Source of the DNA: Bursaphelenchus xylophilus
Lineage: Eukaryota; Nematoda; Chromadorea; Rhabditida; Aphelenchoididae
Length of the DNA stretch: 64,000 nucleotides
Direction: 5' to 3'
Assembly (NCBI GenBank): GCA_904066235.2
Contig: CAJFCV020000004.1
Coordinates: 11,718,001 to 11,782,000 of the forward strand
Positions within the stretch are counted from its first letter, which is position 1. Each line of letters starts with the position of its first letter. A model generated the notes under the pieces. It made no database searches, was not told the origin of the DNA, and worked only from the letters and a program-made list of their open reading frames with translations. Of the stretch, positions 54,741 to 64,000 are shown one piece after another. A program made the translations under genes and the position numbers.

Positions 54741-56003
54741 TAAAAAATCCCTTGAAGAAAAATGTTTTCCTGCTTTCAAAGGGCTCTGCCAAGGCCTCCG
54801 CCGAACAAAATTCAAAGCTTTCTGGCTGGTCAAATATAGCGTGAGCTGAACAATAATAGTATCTGAAAGAAATTTCACGTGTACGCTAGCAATAACGCAA
54901 ATAACAAAACCAGCGAAAAAAGTGTCGCAATGTTTGAGACACGCTCTACATAGCATAAATAAACAAGAGTAATCATGTATACTGTGTGTAACATTGTAGA
55001 CGGAGTTGTCGCAAGAAGAGCGAGAGAGGTCTACAAACCCGCATAAGGAGTCTATTTATATTTAAATTAAAGATCTAATGGCCCCACGTAAAAGATAAAA
55101 ATTACTTCCGATAGTCACCATGCGATTAGAATTTTGACAAACAAAAAGACAAGCTGTGTGCTTAGGTAAACAACTATATAGTAATATTACAATTACGTAG
55201 TGTTACGATAAAAATGTAACACATTAGTAATCCCTAAGGCCATTTTATTGAAATTGTAAGCAGTTCAAGACCGGAAGAACTTGTTTTTGTTATCATAAAA
55301 ACGCAATGAAAATTGTAAAAGCTTGTTCTAACTTTATATACAAAATTGTTGTTGAGACATATAGTTTCCGGGAACAGGTCCCCGAATTGTAGCTTCAATT
55401 CACACCCACGATAACGCGAAAAACAGAAATATGGTAGCTGAACAGACATGCTCCAAAAACATGGTTCAAGAAGGTACCGACAAAATCTAATTTTATCCCC
55501 AAAGTTGGCAAAGGCGTTGTCAGCAACGTACTTTTTGTCTGATTGCTCTTGTTGTTTTCTGCACTTCGAACTTGTCACAGCATTCGTAATTGGTTTTTCC
55601 GACCTCCGGTGTCCAAAAACCCAATTAAACCCTTGCCAGTACGATATCCTGAAAGGCTGGCATTTTTTAAAGTGCAAATGAGTGAAAAAAAAGAAAGCAA
55701 AATAGCCAAAAACGTAATTTTTTATTACATACAAAAATACAGGCAAAATGGAAACAATTGATGACATTTGAAGAAATATTTGATTTTTTTGTGCATACAG
55801 TAAGATTTTGATTCCATTTCGAGGCCATTATGAACGGAACAAATAAAGAAATAAATAGAATCGAACGACCGGTAACGGAGAAGCTCAAAAAATAAATAAA
55901 AGGCTAAAAAATAAAAATCACTAAATAAAGTTTGATTATGCAAATTTAGAGCCTCCAATTTTTTACTTTTCTTTATCAACCGCTCATTCGATGATCATCC
56001 AAG

Positions 56004-59000
56004 ATGACCGCGCGGACGTTTCTATGGGCCGTTCTCCTGCACGGTGTTGCCGTCCAGGCCCTTCATCATCATGACGCGTTACGAGCGAAGCTGGATTTGA
56101 TGACAAAAAATATGAATACGACAGCTGATCCTTGCAATGATTTCTTCACCTATGCTGTCGGAAATTTTAACGCTAGTCAACTTTATTGGGATACTCTTGC
56201 CGCCAGAAGACGTCTGCTCGAATCAAGCATTGGAGATGAGGTATTACGAGTCCGACTAACAGGGGAAGTACCCCAAGTGCGACGCTCAGATTTTCTTTAA
56301 AAGACGATTTTTGGCTCGCTGCGTCAGCCGGGGACATTCAAAAAAATTTTTTTTGAGTTTTTTTGCCTAAAATGTTGGTATGGGTCACTAAAACACATTC
56401 CCAAAATTTTTTTGCCCAGTGATGCCCGGAAGGTAGAAATTTGTATATGGTTATAACCGTTCTTCTGAGCTCTGCTGTTGCCGTCGCAATAAAGACAACT
56501 TGACGAAACCGACTCCACATAGGTTTTGGTGGACGGCGAATACAAAAATCGCAATTTCAAGTTAGTAGGATTACTGTAACATACAGTTTTTGACCTTCGG
56601 TCGATAAAAATCGACCGTATCTCCTTCAAATCAAAAATCCCACAAGATTTTATTGCAGATTTGGAATCAGCGTAAAATTCTGGTCTAGGAACATGTAATT
56701 TGCATCCTTGATTCCGTGGCAGATAAATCATGGCGCAGTGGGTTTTGACGAAAACTAGTAATCTGACGACCCTGGTTCGATCCCCGCTGGAGACAAATAT
56801 TGTAAAAAATGTGGAAATGACATTTAATGGAATTATGAGGGTTATATGAGCAACGTTGAGTATTTTTAGACATCAACGGAACATGAATTTGAGGCTAGAC
56901 CAGGGTTTATATTATTTTAGTCTCGGGATCCGTGAAAAATAAAACTGCTTCAAACGGGCTGAAATTGATAACACCTTTTCTAGGCCTAATTCTAAGAAAC
57001 TTTTACGTTAACTTTTTTTTGTTAGATTACTGTATCGTGGATTACGGTAACATAAAACCCAATTTTGTTTTTTCATACCATAAGGCGCAGAGCCATCGGA
57101 ATATCACGAAGATTGTAGGAATGGTTAAGAACGAGTGGGTTTGCGCATTAATAGTTCGTTTATGGCCGTATGTTTTGAAATACCTGAATTATCTAACACA
57201 ATATCACCAATGGATGATGAGATTAATTCAGACTGAAAATGAGTTCGAATTGCATTTTAAATATGAGGCATGCCGGCTTTCTGCCGTTTGAATAATATAG
57301 CCAAAAAAAATTTAATTTTATGCGGAAATTTTGAAGAAATCGCCTTTAAGGAGGCCGAGCTTTTTGTTACCGTAATCCACGATACAGTAATCCAACAAAA
57401 AAAAGTTAACGTAAAAGTTTCTTAGAATTAGGCCTAGAATAGGTGTTATCAATTTCAGCCCGTTTGAAGCAGTTTTATTTTTCACGGATTCCGAGACTAA
57501 AATAATATAAACCCTGTTCTAACCTCAAATCCATGTTCCATTGATGTCTAAAAATACTTAGCGTTGCTTATACAACCCTCATAATTCCATTAAATGTCAT
57601 TTCCACATTTTTTACAATATTTGTCTCCAGCGGGGATCGAACCAGGGTCGTCAGATTACTAGTTTTCGTCAAAACCCACTGCGCCATGATTTATCTGCCA
57701 CGGAATCAAGGATGCAAATTACATGTTCCTAGACCAGAATTTTACGCTGATTCCAAATCTGCAATAAAATCTTGTGGGATTTTTGATTTGAAGGAGATAC
57801 GGTCGATTTTTATCGACCGAAGGTCAAAAACTTTATGTTACAGTAATCCTACTAACTTGAAATTGCGATTTTTGAATTCGCCATCCACCAAAACCTATAT
57901 GGTGTCGGTTTCGTCAAGTCGTCTTTATTGCGACGGCAACAGCAGAGCTCAGAAGAACGGTTATAACCATATACAAATTTCTACCTTCCGGGCATCACTG
58001 GGCAAAAAAATTTTGGGAATGTGTTTTAGTGACCCATACCAACATTTTAGGCCAAAAAACTCAAAAAAAATTTTTTTGAATGTCCGGCCCCTCGTATTGG
58101 CTGACGCAGCGAGCCAAAAATCGTCTTTTAATGTGAATATCTCGGCTGAGCCGGCAAAGCGCGAGCTAAAACTTTTAGGAATTGATACTTAAGGGGAAGT
58201 ACTCCAAGTGCGACGCTCAGATTCTCTTTAACTTTTGCACACACGTCGGGTATGGACTAAATATCAATTCCTGAAAGCTTTAGCTCGCGCTTTGCAGGCG
58301 CCGCCGAGATATCGAACGATTTTTGCCGCCGAGAGAGCACGCTAAACGTGGAGAGCGGTCAGAGAGAAAAACGCTTTTTGGCCATAACTTTGGCAGTTTC
58401 GTGCGGAAAATTATGATTTTTTTGTAGAAACATTATCCTTTACGGTAGAAATAGGCATGAAACTTTTCGTGCCGAAATTCGACAAAAAGTCCAAAATTTT
58501 CGCCGACTTTCAATCTAAAAATCTCGGTTGTTACTGAAAAGCGCGAGCCAGGATGCTCGCATATACCTTGGAAAAAATTATTCTAAATTTGTGCCAAGTT
58601 TCATCAAAATCTGAGCGTCGCACTTGGGGTACTTCCCCTGTAAGCCCTTTTGGACCTTGGTTTACTTGTTTTTTTATTCCATACGGTAATCTTTTTCAAT
58701 TTCAGATCCCAAGCGTCAAGCAAATTAAGCCGTTGCTCGCGGCCTGCAAGAAGAATCCCGCCATGATGGATGACCCGAACAGTACAGATACATTCCGTTG
58801 GATTGTGGACAGTTTCAAATCGAGAGGGTTTACTTTCCCAATGAAGAACGAAGTTCTCGCCAATGATGACGGCCTTTTTACCAACCTGGTCTTGGAAATG
58901 TACGTTTATCTGTTGGAAACGGGAGCCCCATTTTTTGATGAATGGGGTTACGCTGCTTCTGGAGGGAAATTGACTCTGAATATTACACCAAAGGTCAACC

Positions 59001-62000
59001 AAGAAGAAGCCTGGTAAGTTATTTGTGCACCATATGTACGTATCAGTATGTCGGGAAAATATGTGGATTAATCGAGCCTTGAAATCGCCCATCATCGCTT
59101 TGCAAGTTCTGGCTGGAAATCTGTTGCCAGGTTGAGAATGACGAGGAATTTCGCTGCTACAAAACTCGACATTATTTTCCCGACAGACTGGTGTACAAGT
59201 CGCCACCTAATGTATGTAGGTGGCGACTTGTTAATACTGTGGATCGGAGTTGATTGAAAATATATCACAATCTTCAGGAAGAAGTACTGCAATGTCATCA
59301 AAGGATGTGCTGATCTGGCCTACGACCGCAATTACATGCCACAAGGTTACGTACAGGCAGATCATTTAAAAGGCCGCTTCTTCGACAGAATGATGGGATT
59401 AAACGAGACCTTCCCGGGTATTGCTTTCTATGTTCCGCAAGTTTTTGGAAAAGATGTAAGTTTTTGGGTTAAGCGCTTAAACCACGCTTAAAATTGAAGA
59501 TATTCAAACTTCTTTGGACACCTTTCGGGTTTCCCTTTCTTCCTGAAACCTACGAAAAAAAGAAGAACTATAAACGATGACTTTTTTCAGCCCAGCCAGT
59601 CTGCTAATCGTGCCAACTTTCTGAATCATCTAATGGAGTATCTAACCGATCAAATTCACCGCCCGAAAAAGTTTTACCAGTGTGAAGATTACATTTTCGA
59701 GGCGCTTCCCCTTCATACTTCCAAAATTGCCTACGAACTGGAGATGACAAACAAGACGGCATTTGCTGAGCTGAAAGCAAAATTCACAGAAAAAGCAGAA
59801 GCGGTTAAGAAAACGGCTGAACGTATGCTCCGGAACGCAAACTTCACGCAGGAGCAGACCCGACAGAACTATCTGGACAGATTGGCGAAGAACGAGTTCC
59901 CGTTTCTGGATCATCCAATCCTTTTTGGAAAAGAGCTGGCTGCAGTGGACCATATGTATTTGCATGCACCGTATATGAGGAGATTTATGAATGGAATCAC
60001 CCACGTTTTCATGTTCAACGCCCAGAAGGAGCTGAAGAATTTTGTCGTCCCAGAGTACAAGGTAACAGAAAGTGAACATTTGGGGAATGCGTTTTCTGAC
60101 CTATTCCAACAGCGTACTTTTTTAAGTTACGTCCTTGAATTGACACTCTTTTTTAGCTAATATTTTTTTTGAGGATTTGTTAAAGTCTACAAAAATACAG
60201 CTATTTTTCCTACCTTACCCCAAGTACCCCAAGTGCGACGCTCAGATTTTCTTTAAATTTTGCACACTTGTCGGCCATGAACATCAATTCCTGAAAGTTT
60301 TAGCTCGCGCTTTGCAAGTGCCGCCGAGATATTGAACCATCCTTGCCGCCGAGAGAGCACGCGAAACGCGGAGAGCGTTCAGAGAGAAAAACGTTTTTTG
60401 GCCATAACTTTGCCACTTTCGTACGGAAGAGATTGATTTTTTGTGGAAGCATTGCCCTCTATGGTAGAAATAGGCACGAAACTTTTTGTGCCGAAATTCG
60501 GAAAAAAGTGTCAACGTTTCGCCGACTTTCGATCTAAAAATCTCGGTTGCTTCCGCGAAGCGCGAGCTAGGATTCTCGCATATATTTTAGAAAAAATTAT
60601 TTTAAATTTGTGCCAAGTTTCCTCAAAATCTGAGAGTCGCACTTAGGGTACTTCCCCTGTAAGATAGGATAGTAATTTTTTCTATTTTTTCATGAATAAA
60701 ATTTTGATATTTTATTTTCAGTCTGATGCTATCCATAAACGCGAGAACCAGCACAATTACATTCACTGGAAATTTGTTGAATTTCCATACTTCGATGTTG
60801 AGTTTCCCGCGCTTCTCGATTCCTCCGGTACAGGGTTTTGGATGTCCCAGTCATTAGCGCATACCTTCGGCAAGTGATAAAATTCAGCTTTGAAATAATT
60901 TCCCGTTTTTTTAGATGATTTGCTGGAAGCTCATGAGGACCCGGAAAAGGAGCATCGTGCTCGGTGGGACTGTATCGCAATGCTCTATAGTGGGCAATGT
61001 GATCCACAAAGACCGGACGTCTGTTTGAATACCACAAAAACCGCCGGCGAGGCACTTGCGGACCAAGTTGGTGAGTGTTAGCAGCGTTATGGCAGTACAA
61101 CATAGATAAAAATTCCTGGGGCGGTTATACAAAGGGATGTGCACGAAGCCGGCAGGCGTTAGCGACGGAAAAAGGGGAATTTTTTGTTTCGAGATTAAGC
61201 CTCAGAACGAGTCGCCCACACGTCTTAGACTGACCCTAATGTCATTTTAGGTGTTCGTCTGGCCTATTTTTCCCACTTCGCCCCTGGCAATAATATCTCG
61301 GAGCCCCGAATAAGCGAACAGTTCTCCAACGAACAACTTTTTTTCATCAACATAGCCAATACACTTGCGTGGTCGTACAGTTGGAAAGACTACAATCCAA
61401 CGACATCCGTACATATGCCTAATCGAGCTCGTGTTTGGGGAGCCCTTGCCAACTTTAAAGGATTTGCCGAGGCTTTCAATTGCCCTGTTGGCTCGAGATA
61501 TCACGTTCCAGTGGACCAAGCATGCAATATCTTTGACTTTGACATCGTCACGACTACCACGAAGACCACGACGGCTGCGACCACAACGGTTACCATAGCT
61601 ACTACAACGACTACTGAAGTTACAACGACGGCTGCAACAACGGCTGCACCAACTACTCCCGCAGCAACTACTGCAATGGCCACAGAAATTACGACGACGG
61701 CTGCTACAACGACTGCACCAACTACCACTGCCACCACTACAGGAACTACTGCAAGAGCAACTACAACAATGACCGCAGCAAAAACTACAACTAGCACTGA
61801 AGCGCAGCACGAACCAGTTGTAACTGACGGAACTCCTCATGCCAGTACCAATACTCCACCGGCCCCTGGACCAACCAAATCAACTCCAAACCCACATACG
61901 GCTACTAAGCAATCTACACCAGGAACTACTCCGTCTATGCCAAGAACTACTCCTCCTATGCCAAGAACTACCCCTTCTAAGCCAACAACTACTCCCTCTC

Positions 62001-62173
62001 AGCCCACCAGAAGTACTCCCCTTAAGCCAAAAACCACTCCCTCTCCGCCTTCACCGGTACCCGACTATAACTCCGAAGAATATGGAGAAGTTGCTCCCAA
62101 AAAGTCGATTCTATTGTCGCCGCCCTATGTCTTTTATCCCATTTTGGCATTTGCCCATATGATGTTCCAATAA
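56004..62173 (+). CDS. Neprilysin-family (peptidase M13) pseudoenzyme with Thr/Pro-rich tail
   Basis: Exons 56004-56240, 58706-59013, 59278-59455, 59591-60061, 60722-60869, 60915-61070 and 61251-62173 (TAA) give 806 residues. M13 enzymes are zinc endopeptidases that trim extracellular peptides. Residues 1-19 look like a cleavable signal peptide, whereas most M13 proteins are type II membrane proteins. TADPCNDFFTYAVGNF is the M13 N-terminal signature. The catalytic HExxH is replaced by QSLAH (441-445): the first zinc His and the catalytic Glu are gone. The second zinc site GEALAD (492-497), His 554 and Arg 560 (SVHMPNRARV) and FNCPVG remain, so the fold is kept while catalysis is very unlikely. 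Residues about 600-780 are Thr- then Pro/Thr-rich and probably O-glycosylated. A hydrophobic C-terminus (VFYPILAFAHMMF) may be a GPI signal. The exon 5-6 intron begins GC (60870), which keeps the frame. Confidence 0.85.
56258..56300 (+). repeat. Family-2 left terminus, truncated by a fold-back element
   Basis: ACAGGGGAAGTACCCCAAGT followed by GCGACGCTCAGATTTTCTTT is the first 42 bp of family 2. It breaks exactly where the fold-back arm begins. Confidence 0.85.
56724..56800 (+). ncRNA. tRNA-like sequence, left arm
   Basis: A-box TGGCGCAGTGG at 56731-56741 and B-box GGTTCGATCCC at 56774-56784, spaced as in tRNA genes. The T-stem (CCTGG/CCCGC) pairs only partly, so it is a tRNA-derived module and not a tRNA. 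Confidence 0.55.
57617..57693 (-). ncRNA. tRNA-like sequence, right arm
   Basis: Minus-strand copy of the same module: B-box at 57643-57633 and A-box at 57686-57676, identical in both boxes to the left-arm copy. Confidence 0.55.
58131..58189 (-). repeat. Family-2 internal fragment, inverted
   Basis: GAATATCTCGGCTGAGCCGG followed by CAAAGCGCGAGCTAAAACTT is the reverse of the family-2 segment near its left third. It lies between the fold-back element and a complete family-2 copy. Confidence 0.75.
58190..58642 (+). repeat. Family-2 element, full copy in intron 1 of the M13 gene
   Basis: TAAGGGGAAGTACTCCAAGT and CACTTGGGGTACTTCCCCTG ends, with a TA after the right end. The 3' splice acceptor of the intron lies about 60 bp downstream. 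Confidence 0.9.
59041..59192 (+). repeat. Family-1 MITE, subtype B, in an M13-gene intron
   Basis: TATCAGTATGTCGGGAAAAT and ATTATTTTCCCGACAGACTG ends, with the subtype-B interior GAGCCTTGAAATCGCCCATC. It lies in the short intron between exons 2 and 3. Confidence 0.9.
60220..60661 (+). repeat. Family-2 element in an M13-gene intron
   Basis: The left end is CCCCAAGTACCCCAAGTGCG, slightly eroded; the right end CACTTAGGGTACTTCCCCTG is intact. It fills most of the intron between exons 4 and 5. Confidence 0.87.
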
Positions 62174-62668
62174 ACATAAATTTAGTTTTAGTTTACTCGG
62201 TTAAGGAAATTCAGGGCACCAAAAATTTATTCGAAATTTTTAAACCCCAATTTGAAAGCATAGGCAACGAAGTGGTACGGCAACCCGAAATAGAAGAAAA
62301 ATGTTTCCCGCCCACTTTTGAATTTCGTCCAAACGAAGTGTCAAAATTGAGAAAAGAAGTAAAATAAAAGCCGAGAAAAATATTTTTCGGTCGGAAAAAA
62401 TCCGAGAAATTCTTTTGTGACATTTGGTTTGATCTCAACCGATACAAAATGGGCCAACTGTCGAAAGTTGCCAGGAAACACTTCGGGTTGCCGTGCCTGG
62501 TGGTTTGTAAAGTCGCTGGCGTGATTCTTGACGTCTGCACTGTGCAGAAAAAATCAGGGTGCGAGCGACAGCGCAAAAAAGCAAGAAATTGCACAGTCCA
62601 AAGAAAACTTTTGTTCTCGCGCAATGCATGTCGCCGATTTCAGTCCATCGGCTTTCCGGAAGGACTAA

Positions 62669-62694
62669 TACAGTGGGGGACCTGATCCAGCACA
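62669..62694 (+). repeat. Family-3 MITE, terminal fragment
   Basis: TACAGTGGGGGACCTGATCC followed by AGCAC matches the family left end and then stops. Confidence 0.7.
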
Positions 62695-63194
62695 GTGCCT
62701 GTCTCGAAAATCACTCCACCAACGTTGAGAACGGACTTGTAACCAGTAATGCTGTGCTTCGGACATTTTTCTCGGATTAAGCCATGCGGATGGCAACTCA
62801 ATTCTTACGGTCTTCCCAATGTCCTTTGTGCATCATGAGGAAGTGAATTTGTGGTGAAAACCCCATATTGGGTTCGGTCTGAATTTTGTCCTCTTACTAT
62901 CACGTACAACGCGTTGTAATGTCTCCAAATTTTTGAACTCTTATCGCACGTCACTGTTTCTTTCACCCTAAGCTTTGTTTTTTCGGCCACCACACATTTC
63001 GAATTTGACGAACTTTAAAATCAAGAGATTCTACCTTGTGTTGATTGAGTGATCGTTAGGAATTATGGGGTGTCACCCGTTCTTTTATGATTGATTGTGG
63101 AAATGGTCTGGTTGCAGGCGAGACGGTGGGTTCCTCAGTTTTAATATGAGAATTGAGAAATTTGTAGCAGGTAAAAGTCTTACAAGGAAGTTTC

Positions 63195-63560
63195 GGCAGG
63201 GCGTCGCGACCTTTGCGGGCAACCACTTCGTGGGCAGCCAACATTTGCAGATTAGAATTACGATTTTTCTACCGTAATCTACGTAGTATAATAGAAATTT
63301 TGCATTGACAACTTTTTTGGTATCGATAAGCGCACGAATCTATTGAATTCGTCCACCGCTTTTGAATTTATGGAGGTTTGTTTCCAGAAAATGTTTTCTG
63401 AACCTTTAAAAATGCCTGGTTAACCTTGTGGTAGCTATTCAAGTCACTGATACTCCTGTTCTAAACAAATGTTGGCTGATTTTCAAACATTGCCACAGAA
63501 TCGTCGTGATTCTTTTAACTGCCCGCAAAGTGGTTGTCCACAAGTGTTGGCCCGCCTCGG
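63195..63560 (+). repeat. Family-5 element without minisatellite expansion
   Basis: GGCAGGGCGTCGCGACCTTT with GCGGGCAACCACTTCGTGGG at the left; CTGCCCGCAAAGTGGTTGTC and CACAAGTG at the right. The interior matches the 15.3-kb copy (GAATTCGTCCACC, GAACCTTTAAAAATGCC). About 365 bp, probably closer to the ancestral length. Confidence 0.78.
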
Positions 63561-63653
63561 CGGTGTTTGGGAAGCTAGAGTTATCGGTCCTGCCAATGCC
63601 CTAGAAAATTATGCATGAAATTTTTACAATGAATCTCTATGGCCTCGCTACTA

Positions 63654-63700
63654 TCAGTCTGTGGGGAAAATGATGCGGGCTTTGTCATAAGTTATATTTA
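63654..63700 (+). repeat. Family-1 MITE, left end only
   Basis: ATCAGTCTGTGGGGAAAATG and ATGCGGGCTTTGTC resemble a subtype-B left end. No right end follows in the next 300 bp. Confidence 0.6.
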
Positions 63701-64000
63701 AGTATGCATGTAAAAATTTTCCTGTGGTCACTCAAACAAAGCCATGATAAAAAGTGCAATTGCACACCAGAATTTTCGCGAAACCCAAACCGCGTTCTTT
63801 GCAAGTTCACCTTTTCATGTGATCAGTTACACTCTTAACTTCGTTTTTATTTACGGACGACCAAGGTTATTATTATTGCGGCATGCTGCAGTTTCATAAA
63901 CAGCGGTTCAAATAGACTTTTTTGGGTGGAGCTTGAAATATTTTGTCGTTATGTCGTTCAAGTTGTGGCTTCTGTGACTCTTTATCAAGTTTTTTTTATT

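Larger units (their letters stand above)
54271..56003. other. 1.7-kb intergenic region between srt and the M13 gene
   Basis: Holds a family-4 fragment (54550-54606), a half family-3 element (54621-54690) and a solo fold-back end (54693-54740). The remaining 54740-56003 is AT-rich with no recognised element. Divergent promoters for both genes should lie here. Confidence 0.55.
56296..58130. repeat. 1.8-kb fold-back element with a tRNA-like sequence in each arm
   Basis: The left arm (56296-about 57050) starts TTAAAAGACGATTTTTGGCT and the right arm (about 57366-58130) ends AGCCAAAAATCGTCTTTTAA. Mirrored landmarks include the GGTTCGATCCC boxes and GATTACGGTAAC / GTTACCGTAATC bordering a roughly 315-bp unmatched centre. 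Arms are about 750 bp and very similar; one visible difference is a 12-nt extra block near 58090. It fills intron 1 of the M13 gene. Confidence 0.93.
62174..64000. other. 1.8-kb downstream region
   Basis: Contains a family-3 end (62669-62694), a family-5 copy and a half family-1 element, listed separately. The segment 62440-62670 shares AGTCCGGCAACTTTCCGGAAGGACTA-type ends with 13190-13270, a possible further repeat family. No exon is supported to the window end. Confidence 0.5.

Noticed and set aside
57686..58192. 168-codon frame in the right arm of the 1.8-kb fold-back (and its partner at 56324-56731)
   Set aside because: The arms are near-identical inverted copies, so openness in both is not independent evidence. 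The differences between the two are mostly amino-acid changing, and the frame runs through the tRNA-like flank and the element end.
61247..61840. 197-codon minus-strand frame opposite the M13 exon 7
   Set aside because: It is the antisense of the Thr/Ala repeat tract and reads as Cys/Ser low-complexity; the plus-strand frame has clear M13 homology.
62440..62670. A seventh repeat family shared with 13150-13270 and perhaps 4080-4490
   Set aside because: Only short stretches near the CTTTCCGGAAGGACTA end match; interiors are too different for me to set boundaries by eye.

Overview
This window is nuclear DNA from a nematode, most likely a rhabditine relative of Caenorhabditis with a larger, repeat-rich genome. 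The evidence is direct. Genes are split by short introns ending in TTTCAG or TTTTAG. Several first coding exons start just after a splice acceptor with no upstream exon, the pattern expected for spliced-leader trans-splicing. Neighbouring genes sit on one strand with operon-like spacing. A nematode-type serpentine receptor of the srt class is present. The species cannot be named from the sequence alone.

Layout: (1) 1-3423 (+) is the 3' part of a STAT-family transcription factor whose last intron is filled by an 850-bp palindrome. (2) 3623-17732 (-) is a RASGEF1-type Ras/Rap exchange factor, convergent with STAT and spread over 14 kb by transposon-filled introns; its 5' end is not found. (3) 17.7-29.5 kb is repeat territory with one or two doubtful exons. 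(4) 29575-33181 (+) is a four-exon gene for an unrecognised 248-residue protein. (5) 33.2-37.9 kb holds a fold-back element carrying a small ORF, and a family-6 element. (6) 37.9-47.1 kb is a compact housekeeping block: V-ATPase subunit e and RNASEK (the metazoan V-ATPase f subunit) head to head; a probable operon of mitochondrial TyrRS, an SDHAF1-like LYR protein and eIF3m on the minus strand; NAF1 divergent from TyrRS across about 240 bp; and a small CYSTM-type protein. (7) 47.1-52.7 kb is repeats. (8) 52767-54270 (-) is the srt receptor. (9) 56004-62173 (+) is a neprilysin (M13) homologue with a destroyed HExxH motif and a long Thr/Pro-rich tail. (10) 62.2-64 kb is repeats.

The repeats are mostly non-autonomous inverted-repeat DNA elements. 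I number the families here. Family 1: TCAGTCTGTCGGGAAAATAA ends, subtypes A and B, about 130-160 bp. Family 2: CAGGGGAAGTACTCCAAGTG ends, about 450 bp. Family 3: CAGTGGGGGACCTGATCC ends, about 260 bp. Family 4: ACGTCAAACTGAG ends. Family 5: GTCGCGACACTTGCGGGCAA ends with a TTTGCGGGCA minisatellite. Family 6: TTTTCGGGTCGAC-containing ends. In addition there are long fold-back (palindromic) elements. Four of these contain tRNA-like Pol III A-box/B-box pairs, three of them with a mirrored copy in each arm. That recurring architecture is the most unusual thing in the window.

The housekeeping genes serve proton-pump assembly (V-ATPase e and f), mitochondrial function (TyrRS, SDH assembly) and translation or ribosome biogenesis (eIF3m, NAF1). 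No transposase, reverse transcriptase or other autonomous transposon gene was seen, so the repeats appear to depend on enzymes encoded elsewhere. All exon coordinates were derived by reading splice sites and checking phase by hand; none has transcript support here.
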